From positions 1 through 64,000 of the forward strand of contig JAFXTB010000037.1 of assembly GCA_017525225.1 (NCBI GenBank): a DNA stretch of 64,000 bases. Direction: 5' to 3'. This document shows positions 50,329 through 58,875 of the stretch, piece by piece. The notes beneath the pieces were generated by a model that saw nothing but the letters and a program-made list of their open reading frames with translations, ran no database searches and was not told the DNA's origin. The DNA is from Kiritimatiellia bacterium. Lineage in GTDB: Bacteria; Verrucomicrobiota; Kiritimatiellia; RFP12; UBA1067. A program made the position numbers and the translations under genes. Numbering within the stretch: position 1 is the stretch's first letter; the number at the start of each line of letters is the position of its first letter.

Positions 50329-52621
50329 TGCCATCTACATCGCCGCGTTGTGCCTGCTTTCGCTGCAGGCGACGGAGACCGCGTTCGCGGCGATGTCGGC
50401 GGAGGTGTCGCTGCCGGGCGATCCTGCGACCAAGCCCGCGATCTCGCCGGCGCCGTTTCCAGACCGCATGAGCGCCTATGTCTGGCGGAACTGGTTCCTC
50501 GTGCCGCATGCGAGGCTCGCGGCGGTGGTGGGCGCGAAGGAGGCCGACCTCGCCGGGATCGCCGCCGAGATGGGTCTGCCGGCGTCGCCGGAGATCCTGC
50601 CGGAATGGCGGCGCAAGGGCTACATCACGGTGCTGCGCCGCAACTGGCACCTCCTGGACTATCCCCAGCTGCTCACGCTGCTCGACATGACCCGCGAGGA
50701 GCTGCGGTTCTCGCTCAACGAGGACGACTTCCTCTTCTCCAAGCTGGGGTACCTCAAGCCGAAGTGCGGCGCGCTCTCGTGGGACGCGGCGGCCATGGCC
50801 GCCACCAGGCCCGCGCGCCTCGAGATCGCGCGCATCCTGAAGGAGGAGGGCGTGGACGACTTCTCGGAGGAGCCACGCTTCAAGTTCGTGAAGGACATCG
50901 CCCGCGTGGATCCAGCCTCCGGCAACGCGACCCAGGCGACAGGCTCGCCGTTCGACATCCGGCTCATATTCAGCTATTTCGCCGACTACGGCGATCCGCT
51001 CGGCGACCCCGAGATATCGTCGTATCCAGAAGGCCTCCTGCAGAAGCTCGCCGCCCATGGAGTGAACGCCGTGTGGCTGCATACCGTTCTGCGGACGCTC
51101 GCGAAGGATCCGCGCTATCCCGAGTTCGGCGATGGCTGCGAGCGGCGCATGGAGAATCTGCGCAGGCTCGTCGCCCGGTGCGCGAAGTACGGGATAAAGG
51201 TGTATCTCTACATGAACGAGCCCCGCGGCATGCCTGACGAGTTCTTCCGCAAGGACCCGGCGCGCGAGGCGCTGCGCGGAACGTACGCGAGGTCGTGGGA
51301 CCTGTGGGCCATGTGCACGAGCGTCCCAGAGGTGCGGCGCTGGGTGCGCGATTCGCTCGAGAAGGTGTTCCGCGGCGCCCCGGGCCTTGGCGGCATATTC
51401 ACGATTACGATGAGCGAGAACCTCACGAACTGTGCCAGCAGGGGCGGCAAGAAGGATTGTCCACGCTGCAGGGACCGCGATTCGTCCGACATCGTCGCGG
51501 AGATAAACTCCGCCATGATCGAGGGCATGGCCGCAGGAAACCCCGATGCGACCGCACTCGTGTGGGACTGGGCGTGGGACCGTACGGACGGCGGCCCGGC
51601 GAAGATTGTCTCGCGCCTTCCACGGAAGAACATCCGCCTGATGGCGGTCAGCGAGAGCCGCATGCCCTTCGTGCGCGGCGGCGTGAAGGGCGTGGAGGGC
51701 GACTACTCCATCTCCATAGTGGGGCCGGGCGAGAAGGCGAAGGCGCTGTGGAGCCTTGCGCGCGAGAACGGGCTGCCCTCGACCGCCAAGGTGCAGGCGA
51801 ACTGCTCCTGGGAGATGAGCTCCTTCCCGTACCTGCCTGTCTGCGAGCTTGTCGCCGAACACGCCGTCAATCTCGTGCGCGAAGGCGTGGACGGCGTGAT
51901 GCTCTCCTGGTCGCTCGGGTGCTGCCCGGCGCCGAACCTCTCGATCTTCCGGGACGTCCGCAGGACGGATGCCGACAAGGGCGTCGTCCTCGACCGGCTC
52001 GCCGCGGATCTCTACGGAACCGCCGCCGCGCCCGCGGTCCGCAAGGCATGGCATTCTTTCGCGGAAGGCTTCCGCGAGTACCCGTTCTCGGTCGGAGTGG
52101 CCTACAGAGGACCGCAGCACTGGGGCCCCGCCAATCCGCTCTACCTTGAACCGACGGGATATAGGGCCACGATGGTCGGCATGCCCTACGACGACATCGC
52201 ATCCTGGTGCAGCCACTATCCGAAGGAAGTGTGGATCGCCCAGATGGCGAAGGTCCGCGACGGGTTTGCGAAGGGATGCGGCGAGTTCGCCGCCGCCATC
52301 GACCTGATGCCGCCGGAGAAGCGCGCGTTCGCAAGGCGGGAGCTGGCGATGTTCCGCGCCGAGACCCTGCACTTCAGGTCGTGCGTGGACCAGACCCGCT
52401 TCGTGCAGGCACGCGACAAGGGCGAGCGCGGGGCCATGGCCGAGCTGGCGCGCCGCGAGCTGGCCGCCGCAAAGGAGCTGCTGCTGCTCGCCCGGGCCGA
52501 CAGCCGTTTCGGGTTCGAGTCGTCGAACCACTATTTCTACGTTCCGCAGGACATCCGCGAGAAGATACTCACCTGCCGAGCCGTACTGACCAGGGATGTC
52601 AGCTCCAAGGATATCAAATGA
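50318..52621 (+). CDS. Exported TIM-barrel protein, possible GH20-like hydrolase
   Basis: A 767-residue protein with a signal peptide (NAIYIAALCLLSLQATETAFA). From about 215 on it has a barrel pattern: LLQKLAAHGVNAVWLHTVL, RCAKYGIKVYLYMNEPRGMPDEFF, RDSLEKVFRGAPGLGGIFTITMSENLTNC, and CSWEMSSFPYLPVCELVAEHAVNL. The order recalls catalytic domains of the GH20 superfamily found in Lentisphaerae and Planctomycetes, but the Asp-Glu pair of GH20 is not clear (ITMSENL is the best place). A motif CPRCRDRD could bind metal. It overlaps the gene before it by 11 nt and the next by 4 nt. No firm function. Confidence 0.6.
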   Translation: MKSNAIYIAALCLLSLQATETAFAAMSAEVSLPGDPATKPAISPAPFPDRMSAYVWRNWFLVPHARLAAVVGAKEADLAGIAAEMGLPASPEILPEWRRKGYITVLRRNWHLLDYPQLLTLLDMTREELRFSLNEDDFLFSKLGYLKPKCGALSWDAAAMAATRPARLEIARILKEEGVDDFSEEPRFKFVKDIARVDPASGNATQATGSPFDIRLIFSYFADYGDPLGDPEISSYPEGLLQKLAAHGVNAVWLHTVLRTLAKDPRYPEFGDGCERRMENLRRLVARCAKYGIKVYLYMNEPRGMPDEFFRKDPAREALRGTYARSWDLWAMCTSVPEVRRWVRDSLEKVFRGAPGLGGIFTITMSENLTNCASRGGKKDCPRCRDRDSSDIVAEINSAMIEGMAAGNPDATALVWDWAWDRTDGGPAKIVSRLPRKNIRLMAVSESRMPFVRGGVKGVEGDYSISIVGPGEKAKALWSLARENGLPSTAKVQANCSWEMSSFPYLPVCELVAEHAVNLVREGVDGVMLSWSLGCCPAPNLSIFRDVRRTDADKGVVLDRLAADLYGTAAAPAVRKAWHSFAEGFREYPFSVGVAYRGPQHWGPANPLYLEPTGYRATMVGMPYDDIASWCSHYPKEVWIAQMAKVRDGFAKGCGEFAAAIDLMPPEKRAFARRELAMFRAETLHFRSCVDQTRFVQARDKGERGAMAELARRELAAAKELLLLARADSRFGFESSNHYFYVPQDIREKILTCRAVLTRDVSSKDIK

Positions 52622-55485
52622 ACATGAAGATGAAGAGCCTTTGCGTGTCGCTGGCCGTTGCGTTGGCTGCAACCCGGGCCGCGGCCTGCACCGGCATGTA
52701 CGCTGGACGCAAGGTGTCTGCCGATGGCACGGTGCTCATCGGCCGCACCGTGGATACGGCTCCCTGGACCAGCTGCCACAGGATAGTGGTGACGCCGCGC
52801 GTCGAGAACGTCCCAGGACGCGTATTCTGCGGCACCAAGACCGGGGTCACATGGGATCTCCCGGCGACGACGTGGAAGTTCATCTCCACGCCCAGGATGA
52901 CCTCCCTCGGCCGCGGCGTGATGGATTCGGCCTGCGTCAACGAGAAGGGGCTTGTCGTGTCGGGCACGGTGACCGCCGCGACGGACGCCAAGATAGTGGC
53001 GGTGGATCCGTTCGTCAAGACCGGCTTCGGGGAGGATTCGCTGCCCGGGCTGCTCATCCAGTGCTGCGCCACGGCGCGGGAGGCCGTGGAGCTGCTGGGC
53101 AGGGCCATAGCGGCCAAAGGCCACGACAACGCAGAGACGTACATGGTCGCCGACAAGGACGAAGGCTGGTACGTGGAGGTGTATTCTGGCCACCAGTGGG
53201 CCGCGGTGCGCATGCCCGACGACAAGGTGGCCGTCTACGGCAACCAGTTCATGCTCCGTTCGTTCGATCCGTCTTCGCCAGATTCGCTCTCGTCGCCGGA
53301 CATCGTGGCGGTGCCAGAGAAGGCGGGGCGCCTCAGACGCGATCCGGACGGCAAGATGGACCTGCTACGCTCGTATGCGCCGCCGCTACGGGACTACAGC
53401 AACTACCGTACATGGTTTGGACATCGTACGTTCGCACCCAAGACGGCCGGCAAATATGACGTAGGCCGGCCCATGCCGATGTTCTTCGAGCCGGAGAGGA
53501 AGGTGTCCATACAGGACATGTTCGAGCTTATGCGCGCCCGATACGAGGGGACGGGGCGATGCCCGGAGGAGACGGGCGACCAGGATGTCCGCGTAATAGG
53601 TACTACGAAGCAGGCGACGTGCCACGTCCTTTCCGTCGATCCACGACTGCCGGAGGCGACCCGCGCGACGATGTGGGCCTGCCTTGCGAACGCGGAACAC
53701 TCGGTGTTCCTGCCGGTGAACGCGGCCGTAGGCGCAAGTGCGTGGGGGTTCGATTTCGACCACAAGGACGCGATGTTCCGCACGGACGGCGTGTTTCCCG
53801 CTATGGCGTTCCGCAGGCTCTGCGCCCTTGCGGAGCAGAAGCGCTACTGGTACGGCAGGGGCGTTCGCGCCTTCTGGCGCGGCGAGGAGAGGCGCTTCCT
53901 CCGCGAATATCCCGCGATAGTGGCCGGTGGAGACAGGGCGAAGATAACGGCATACACCGTGGCGGCGGAAAGGAAGGCGCTTGCCGATGCGAAGCGCATC
54001 CTCGATGAACTGCTTGCGTATGCGGCCGAGAACAACCGCATAAAGGGCGATGGCAGCGGCGCCACCTACCAGCCGTACACCCCGTTCGTGCCGAAGGGGT
54101 CGGCGCACAGGACGAAGGTGCTGTTCTTCTTCGATACCGAGGATTTCACGTGCGACGAGTCGAACGACGCCATCCGCGACATCGCGAACATCCTGCATGG
54201 CGAAGGCGTGCGCGGGCAGTTCGCGATGGTCGGCCAGCTCGGGCCGTTCCTCACGGAGAAGAAGCGCCAGGATGTCGTAGATGCGCTCAAGCACCATCTC
54301 GTTGGCTCGCAGACGCTGTACCATTCGCGTCATCCCAACATAGTCGAGTATGGCGACATCGAGGACTACGACGCCGCGTACCGGCGTACGTGGGAAGAGG
54401 AGAAGCGCGGTTTCGACATGCTTGAAAAGGCGCTGGGACAGCGTTCTACGTGGTGCAGCGTGTTCCCGGGGAACGCGAACAGCTACGTGGGCCTATACGT
54501 TCATTCGAAGCTTGGCAGCCGTTTCTTCGGCGGTGGAAACGGGAGCTTCACGCCCGGCGAACGCGATGCGGCCTGGTTCGTTAACCAGTTCCATCTGCCC
54601 TACTTCAAGGCGTTGCATCTGGAATCGTTCATACCGCCTCGTCCAGCGGTGGACCTGCCAAGAAGGCTCGATGAACTTGCCGCGCGGGAGGTGGTGACGC
54701 TGTACATGCATCCGCACATGGCGCTTTCCAGCCAGCACTGGGACGGTCCCAACTTCAACCCTCGCGATCCGGTGGAATGGGGGAAGTGGCGGCCCACGCC
54801 CAAGCGCGACAAGACCGATGTGGCAATATACTATGACAGGCTCCGCACGCTGGTGAGGACGCTCGTGAACGATCCGCGCTTCGAAGTTACGGACTGCGAA
54901 CGGCTCGAGAGGGCCTTCGCGAAGCGCGTGCCCATAGCGCGCCAGGAAATATCCGACATCAGGAAATCCCTGGCGGTACGCCTGGGACCGATAAGTTCGC
55001 GCTGGTGCGTGGCGGACGCGTTCCAGGCCGTCGTGAAGATCCTGCGTGGGGAGAAGTCGCACATGCCGGGTTATGTCTATGGCTTTCTGCATCCGCCGAA
55101 GGGTGTGGAGAGGGAGGTGTCCGTACGGACGGCCGACCTGAAGGCCGCAGCCGCGAAGCTGGATCTCGGCACATTCATCCCGCCGCAGATCGACGTGGGC
55201 GGTACGAAGATAGGCCCTGCCGACTTCCTTTATGCCGCGCTCGAGGCCATCGATACCGGCGCGGAAAGCGTATGCGTGAAGCCGCGCGACCAGCTGGGAC
55301 CGATACACAAGCTAATGCCGTCGCTTGCGACGTATAACATGAAGGGCGGATGGTCGCTCTACCTGGATTCGTTCGAGGACAGATACCTGACGCGGCGTCT
55401 TCGCCTGCAGCTCTGGACGCTGCGCTATGAGCCGTCCATCGAGACGCGCTACACCCAGGCGACCTGGCGCGACTGCGAGGAGTGA
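52618..55485 (+). CDS. Fusion of C69-type dipeptidase and polysaccharide deacetylase-like domain
   Basis: A 955-residue exported protein. The signal peptide ends in RAAA, and the mature protein would begin with C24 (CTGMYAGRKVSADGTVLIGRT), the N-terminal nucleophile of the C69/Ntn dipeptidase family. That domain reaches about 470. From about 498 a NodB-like deacetylase pattern starts (VLFFFDTEDFTCDESNDAIRDI, HHLVGSQTLYHSRHP, YMHPHMALSS). Residues 790-890 (MPGYVYGFLHPP, FIPPQIDVGGTKIGPADFLYAALEAI) resemble a cell-wall binding module of the pseudomurein-binding type, which is tentative. A protein with both peptide and sugar-modifying parts suggests action on peptidoglycan or a glycoprotein. It ends a tight four-gene operon. 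Confidence 0.72.
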   Translation: MNMKMKSLCVSLAVALAATRAAACTGMYAGRKVSADGTVLIGRTVDTAPWTSCHRIVVTPRVENVPGRVFCGTKTGVTWDLPATTWKFISTPRMTSLGRGVMDSACVNEKGLVVSGTVTAATDAKIVAVDPFVKTGFGEDSLPGLLIQCCATAREAVELLGRAIAAKGHDNAETYMVADKDEGWYVEVYSGHQWAAVRMPDDKVAVYGNQFMLRSFDPSSPDSLSSPDIVAVPEKAGRLRRDPDGKMDLLRSYAPPLRDYSNYRTWFGHRTFAPKTAGKYDVGRPMPMFFEPERKVSIQDMFELMRARYEGTGRCPEETGDQDVRVIGTTKQATCHVLSVDPRLPEATRATMWACLANAEHSVFLPVNAAVGASAWGFDFDHKDAMFRTDGVFPAMAFRRLCALAEQKRYWYGRGVRAFWRGEERRFLREYPAIVAGGDRAKITAYTVAAERKALADAKRILDELLAYAAENNRIKGDGSGATYQPYTPFVPKGSAHRTKVLFFFDTEDFTCDESNDAIRDIANILHGEGVRGQFAMVGQLGPFLTEKKRQDVVDALKHHLVGSQTLYHSRHPNIVEYGDIEDYDAAYRRTWEEEKRGFDMLEKALGQRSTWCSVFPGNANSYVGLYVHSKLGSRFFGGGNGSFTPGERDAAWFVNQFHLPYFKALHLESFIPPRPAVDLPRRLDELAAREVVTLYMHPHMALSSQHWDGPNFNPRDPVEWGKWRPTPKRDKTDVAIYYDRLRTLVRTLVNDPRFEVTDCERLERAFAKRVPIARQEISDIRKSLAVRLGPISSRWCVADAFQAVVKILRGEKSHMPGYVYGFLHPPKGVEREVSVRTADLKAAAAKLDLGTFIPPQIDVGGTKIGPADFLYAALEAIDTGAESVCVKPRDQLGPIHKLMPSLATYNMKGGWSLYLDSFEDRYLTRRLRLQLWTLRYEPSIETRYTQATWRDCEE

Positions 55486-55519
55486 GGATGCCCTTTGACT
55501 GGCGGATGGCGGCGGATTA

Positions 55520-55528
55520 TGGTAGAAT
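55520..55528 (+). promoter_or_regulatory. Extended -10 promoter TGG-TAGAAT
   Basis: TAGAAT at 55523-55528 with TGG in front. A TTGACT at 55495-55500 is 22 nt away, too far for a normal -35 box. The leader is about 60 nt and ends with an ACGGAGA ribosome site before the ATG at 55592. Confidence 0.5.
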
Positions 55529-55591
55529 ATGCGCCAGTTCCGATATGGGAAAGACCTTTTCAGAATGCCTTTCTAGGAAACGGAGAACAAA

Positions 55592-56890
55592 ATGAAAGAC
55601 CTAAAGGAAGCCTACAAGACGATTGAAACCGACCACTTCGCCCCGAAGATGGAAATATCCTTCATCGACGGCGACAAGCGCGAGACGCTCAGCTATGAGA
55701 AAGTCACCTGGAACATCGGCGGCGAGGAGAAGGGGCTCAGGTATGGCGAGAACCCCGGCCAGGAGGCCGCGCTCTACAAGCTGGTGAACGGGAATATCGT
55801 CCTGGGAGAGGTGGAGACGATCCAGCCGGGCCGCTATCTCGCATCCATTCCGGAACTGCTCCAGAGTGGCAAGCATCCCGGCAAGACGAACGTCACCGAC
55901 ACCGACAACGCGCTCAACATCCTGCGCTACCTGATGGACAAGCCCTGCGCCGTCATCGTGAAGCACAACAACCCGTGCGGCGTGGCGACGGGCGCGACGT
56001 TGGCCGAGGCCTATTTCCGTGCCAACAAGGCCGATCGCCTCGCGGCGTTCGGCGGCGCAATCGCCCTCAACCGCGAGTGCGACATGGAGACGGCCAAGCT
56101 CATCGTCGAGAATTACGCCGAAGTGGTGGTGGCCCCCGAGTTCGCGCCCGGAGTGATGGACCTCTTCGCCACCAAGAAGAACCTGCGCGTCTTTCGCATC
56201 CGAAACATTGCGCGTCTCACGGACTTCGTGGCGCAGACGGTTGTGGACTTCAAGTCGCTGATCGATGGCGGAATAGTGGCCCAGACGAGCTTCGTATGCA
56301 AGGCCCGCAGACCCGCGGACTTCATGCCTGCCTACTGCAACCGCAAGATCGTGGACAAGGCGACTGGCGAAGCCACCTTCGAGGAGCACCGTATAAAGAG
56401 GCTGCCAACTGCGAAGGAATACGAGGATCTCGTGTTCGGCTGGCTGGTGGAGGCAGGTGTCACGTCGAACTCGGTGCTGTACGTGAAGGACGGTGCGACC
56501 GTTGGAATCGGCACGGGCGAACAGGATCGCGTGGGCGTGGCGGAAATCGCGCGCGACAAGGCGTACACGAAGCATGCGGACTGGATCAGCTGGGAGAAGT
56601 ATGCGCTTCCCTACAACGATCTGCGGCTCAAGTTTGGCGAGGACGATGGCGCTAAGAAGCAGGCCGAGATCATGGAGCAGACGCGCGCTGAGAAGGGTGG
56701 GCTTCCCGGGTGCGCCATGGTGAGCGACGCCTTCTTCCCGTTCCGCGACGGCGCAGAGGTCGGTATCCGCGAAGGAGTCACCTCCATCGTACAGCCAGGC
56801 GGTGCAATCCGCGACTGGGACGTCATCGATTGCTGCAACGATGCCGGCGTTGCGATGGTGTTCACCGGACAGCGCTCCTTCCGCCACTGA
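55592..56890 (+). CDS. Stand-alone AICAR transformylase
   Basis: A 432-residue enzyme of the AICARFT half of PurH: LRYGENPGQEAALYKL, LNILRYLMDKPCAVIVKHNNPCGVATG (with the KHNNPCG catalytic motif), DRLAAFGGAIALN, and the C-terminal AMVSDAFFPFRDGAEVGIREGVTSIVQPGGAIRDWDVIDCCNDAGVAMVFTGQRSFRH. The IMP cyclohydrolase half found in normal PurH (about 200 residues at the N-terminus) is absent, and no such gene lies nearby. The last purine steps must then be shared with a separate cyclohydrolase (PurO- or PurH-N-like) elsewhere. Own promoter, single gene. Confidence 0.9.
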   Translation: MKDLKEAYKTIETDHFAPKMEISFIDGDKRETLSYEKVTWNIGGEEKGLRYGENPGQEAALYKLVNGNIVLGEVETIQPGRYLASIPELLQSGKHPGKTNVTDTDNALNILRYLMDKPCAVIVKHNNPCGVATGATLAEAYFRANKADRLAAFGGAIALNRECDMETAKLIVENYAEVVVAPEFAPGVMDLFATKKNLRVFRIRNIARLTDFVAQTVVDFKSLIDGGIVAQTSFVCKARRPADFMPAYCNRKIVDKATGEATFEEHRIKRLPTAKEYEDLVFGWLVEAGVTSNSVLYVKDGATVGIGTGEQDRVGVAEIARDKAYTKHADWISWEKYALPYNDLRLKFGEDDGAKKQAEIMEQTRAEKGGLPGCAMVSDAFFPFRDGAEVGIREGVTSIVQPGGAIRDWDVIDCCNDAGVAMVFTGQRSFRH

Positions 56891-56935
56891 GGCCGTACAA
56901 GCCACCTGCCGCTCCCAACTTTTTGACATTTCCAC

Positions 56936-56965
56936 TTTACATACCTACCTGAAGGTATGTATAAT
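56936..56965 (+). promoter_or_regulatory. TetR promoter with AcrR-type operator
   Basis: TTTACA (56936-56941), an 18-nt spacer, and TATAAT (56960-56965). A perfect inverted repeat, ACATACCT (56939-56946) and AGGTATGT (56953-56960), overlaps both boxes. It resembles the operator of AcrR and TtgR, so the repressor behind it probably controls itself and the efflux genes. The leader is only about 4 nt. Confidence 0.75.
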
Positions 56966-56975
56966 ACCCATTGCC

Positions 56976-57596
56976 ATGCCCAGAAAAGCGAAAGAAGAAG
57001 CGGAAAAGACGCGTGCGCGGATTCTTGCCAGCGCATTGGATCTTTTTGCCAAGAAAGGGTATGAACATACTACTTTCACCGACATCGCCGCGCGTCTGAA
57101 GATGACAAAGGGTGCGGTATACTGGCATTTCGACACGAAGGAGGCGCTTCTGCTCGCGTTGGTGGATGAGATGCTCGAGAAGTTCACCAGGCAGATCGGC
57201 GAACTGATGCCGAAGGACGAGCTTACGTTTACAGCCGTCTCCGACATGATGGTGGAGAATGCTCGGCAGATAGTGGGCGACCCCAAGGGTACGGCATTCT
57301 TTCTGCTCATACACGAGCAGATACGCTGGTCGTCGGACAGCATGGCAAACATTCGCGAACAGCTTCTGAGGGATGTCCGCTTCGGCCCGTGGCAGGCGTT
57401 CACGAAAGCGGTCGCAAACGACAAGGCCGCCGGTCGGGTCAAGGACGAAGTCGTGCCGGAGCGCGTCGCGCACACTTGTCTGGCGATCTGGGACGGGCTT
57501 GTGCACGTGCACATCGCGAAATTCATGAAGTGCGGCTTGTTCGAGACGCTGGCGCTTGCCTTCCAGGGTGTCTGGCAGGCCATAAGAAAAGTTTGA
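56976..57596 (+). CDS. TetR/AcrR-family repressor of RND efflux
   Basis: A 206-residue regulator. The helix-turn-helix region reads ARILASALDLFAKKGYEHTTFTDIAARLKMTKGAVYWHF, and the C-terminal domain is the TtgR/AcrR type (LMPKDELTFTAVSDMMVENARQIVGD). Such repressors release the DNA when they bind a toxic compound. The operator at 56939-56960 and the adaptor gene 16 nt behind strongly suggest control of the RND system. The start is the first Met after the -10 box (MPRKAKEEAEKTRAR). Confidence 0.92.
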   Translation: MPRKAKEEAEKTRARILASALDLFAKKGYEHTTFTDIAARLKMTKGAVYWHFDTKEALLLALVDEMLEKFTRQIGELMPKDELTFTAVSDMMVENARQIVGDPKGTAFFLLIHEQIRWSSDSMANIREQLLRDVRFGPWQAFTKAVANDKAAGRVKDEVVPERVAHTCLAIWDGLVHVHIAKFMKCGLFETLALAFQGVWQAIRKV

Positions 57597-57612
57597 AACC
57601 AAGAGGTGAAAC

Positions 57613-58833
57613 ATGGAAGAGAAAAACGTTGAGAAGGAACAGAAAAAGGGTGGTGCCGTCGGTGCCGCTATAGGCACGATCGTGCTGGCCGCCGCATGTG
57701 GCGTAGGCGGATGGATCGCCAACGACCTGTGGCCGAAGAGGCCGCCGGTGATGCCGCAGATGCCGCAAATGACGGCGACGGTGGCCGTCAAGGAGGTCGA
57801 GGAGCGCACGTACAACCTGCCCGAGAAGTTCGTGGCGCACGCCGAAGCCATGCAGGAGGTCGATCTCCTGCCGCAGGTGGACGGCTACATCAAGGAGATC
57901 AAGTTCAAGGAGGGCGACATCGTCAAGGCGGGCGCAGTGCTGTACGTGCTGGACGACGAGCGCTATCGTGCCGTCGCGAACCAGCGCAAGGCCGATCTGG
58001 AGGCGGCCGAAGCGGAGGCGCGCCGGGCGGAACGCTACTGGGAGCGCATGCAGAAGGCGGATGCGCGTGGCATCACGCAGAAGGAACGCGACGACGCCGA
58101 GGCGGGCGCGGACAAGGCCAAGGCCGCCGTGCTGCAGGCGAAGGCCAACCTGGTGGTGGCGGAGTACGACCTCAAAAAGACTGTCGTGATCGCGCCGATC
58201 AGCGGGCAGATCGGTAAGACGAGCGCGCACGTGGGCGACTACGTGGCGCCGAGCAAGGGCGCGCTCGCGCGCATCGTGCAGATCGACCCCATCCGCGTCA
58301 CGTTCCCGCTCACCGACCGCGCCTACGTCGGCTGGCGCGCGGCCCTGAAGAAGGGCAAGGCGCCGGAATACCGCATGCGCCTCATGCTGCCCGACGGTAG
58401 CGCGTACGGCGAGGAGGGAAAGTGGGACTTCGACGACAACGAGATGAGCAAGGACACCGCCACCATCATCATGCGCCTTTCCTTCCCCAATCCGGATCGT
58501 CTCCTGATTCCAAACAGCTACGTCACGCTCCTCACCGACCGCAAGACGCCGCCGAAGATGCCCAGCATTCCGCAGCAGGCGGTTTTCGACCTTACGGGCG
58601 GCAGCCAGGGCGTGTGGGTCTTGAAGGATGACGAGACGGTCGAGCAGCGCGTGGTCGATGTGCGCGAAATGAGCGAAGGGTGGTGTCCGGTCGTCAGCGG
58701 CCTGAAGCTGGGCGAAAAGGTGGTCATTTCTGGACGCGGCAAGCTCGGTCCCGGCATGAAGGTGAAGGTCGTGGAGCCCACGATGAACGACGACCTCGAC
58801 CCCAACTACAAGCCGCCAGTGAGGGAGAATTGA
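57613..58833 (+). CDS. RND efflux periplasmic adaptor (AcrA/HlyD family)
   Basis: A 406-residue protein with an N-terminal membrane segment or lipid-type signal (IGTIVLAAACGVGGW), a lipoyl half motif (LLPQVDGYIKEIKFKEGDIVKAGAVLYVLDD), an alpha-hairpin (ADLEAAEAEARRAERYW), the second lipoyl half (VVIAPISGQIGKTSAHVGDYVAP) and the beta-barrel and proximal domains (IPQQAVFDLTGGSQGVWVLKDDETVEQRVVDV). It links the inner-membrane pump to an outer-membrane channel. Its pump partner is most likely the RND gene at 61880, but four other genes lie between them. It sits 16 nt behind the TetR gene. Confidence 0.92.
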   Translation: MEEKNVEKEQKKGGAVGAAIGTIVLAAACGVGGWIANDLWPKRPPVMPQMPQMTATVAVKEVEERTYNLPEKFVAHAEAMQEVDLLPQVDGYIKEIKFKEGDIVKAGAVLYVLDDERYRAVANQRKADLEAAEAEARRAERYWERMQKADARGITQKERDDAEAGADKAKAAVLQAKANLVVAEYDLKKTVVIAPISGQIGKTSAHVGDYVAPSKGALARIVQIDPIRVTFPLTDRAYVGWRAALKKGKAPEYRMRLMLPDGSAYGEEGKWDFDDNEMSKDTATIIMRLSFPNPDRLLIPNSYVTLLTDRKTPPKMPSIPQQAVFDLTGGSQGVWVLKDDETVEQRVVDVREMSEGWCPVVSGLKLGEKVVISGRGKLGPGMKVKVVEPTMNDDLDPNYKPPVREN

Positions 58834-58838
58834 TTGCC

Positions 58839-58868
58839 TTGCGGCGATCTGATGTTGTGCACTACATT
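58839..58868 (+). promoter_or_regulatory. Possible leaderless promoter for the SOD gene
   Basis: TTGCGG (58839-58844), an 18-nt spacer and TACATT (58863-58868), seven nt before the ATG at 58876. It has the same spacing to the start codon as proC and the MFS gene, but the boxes are weaker. Confidence 0.42.
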
Positions 58869-58875
58869 TTAAGCC

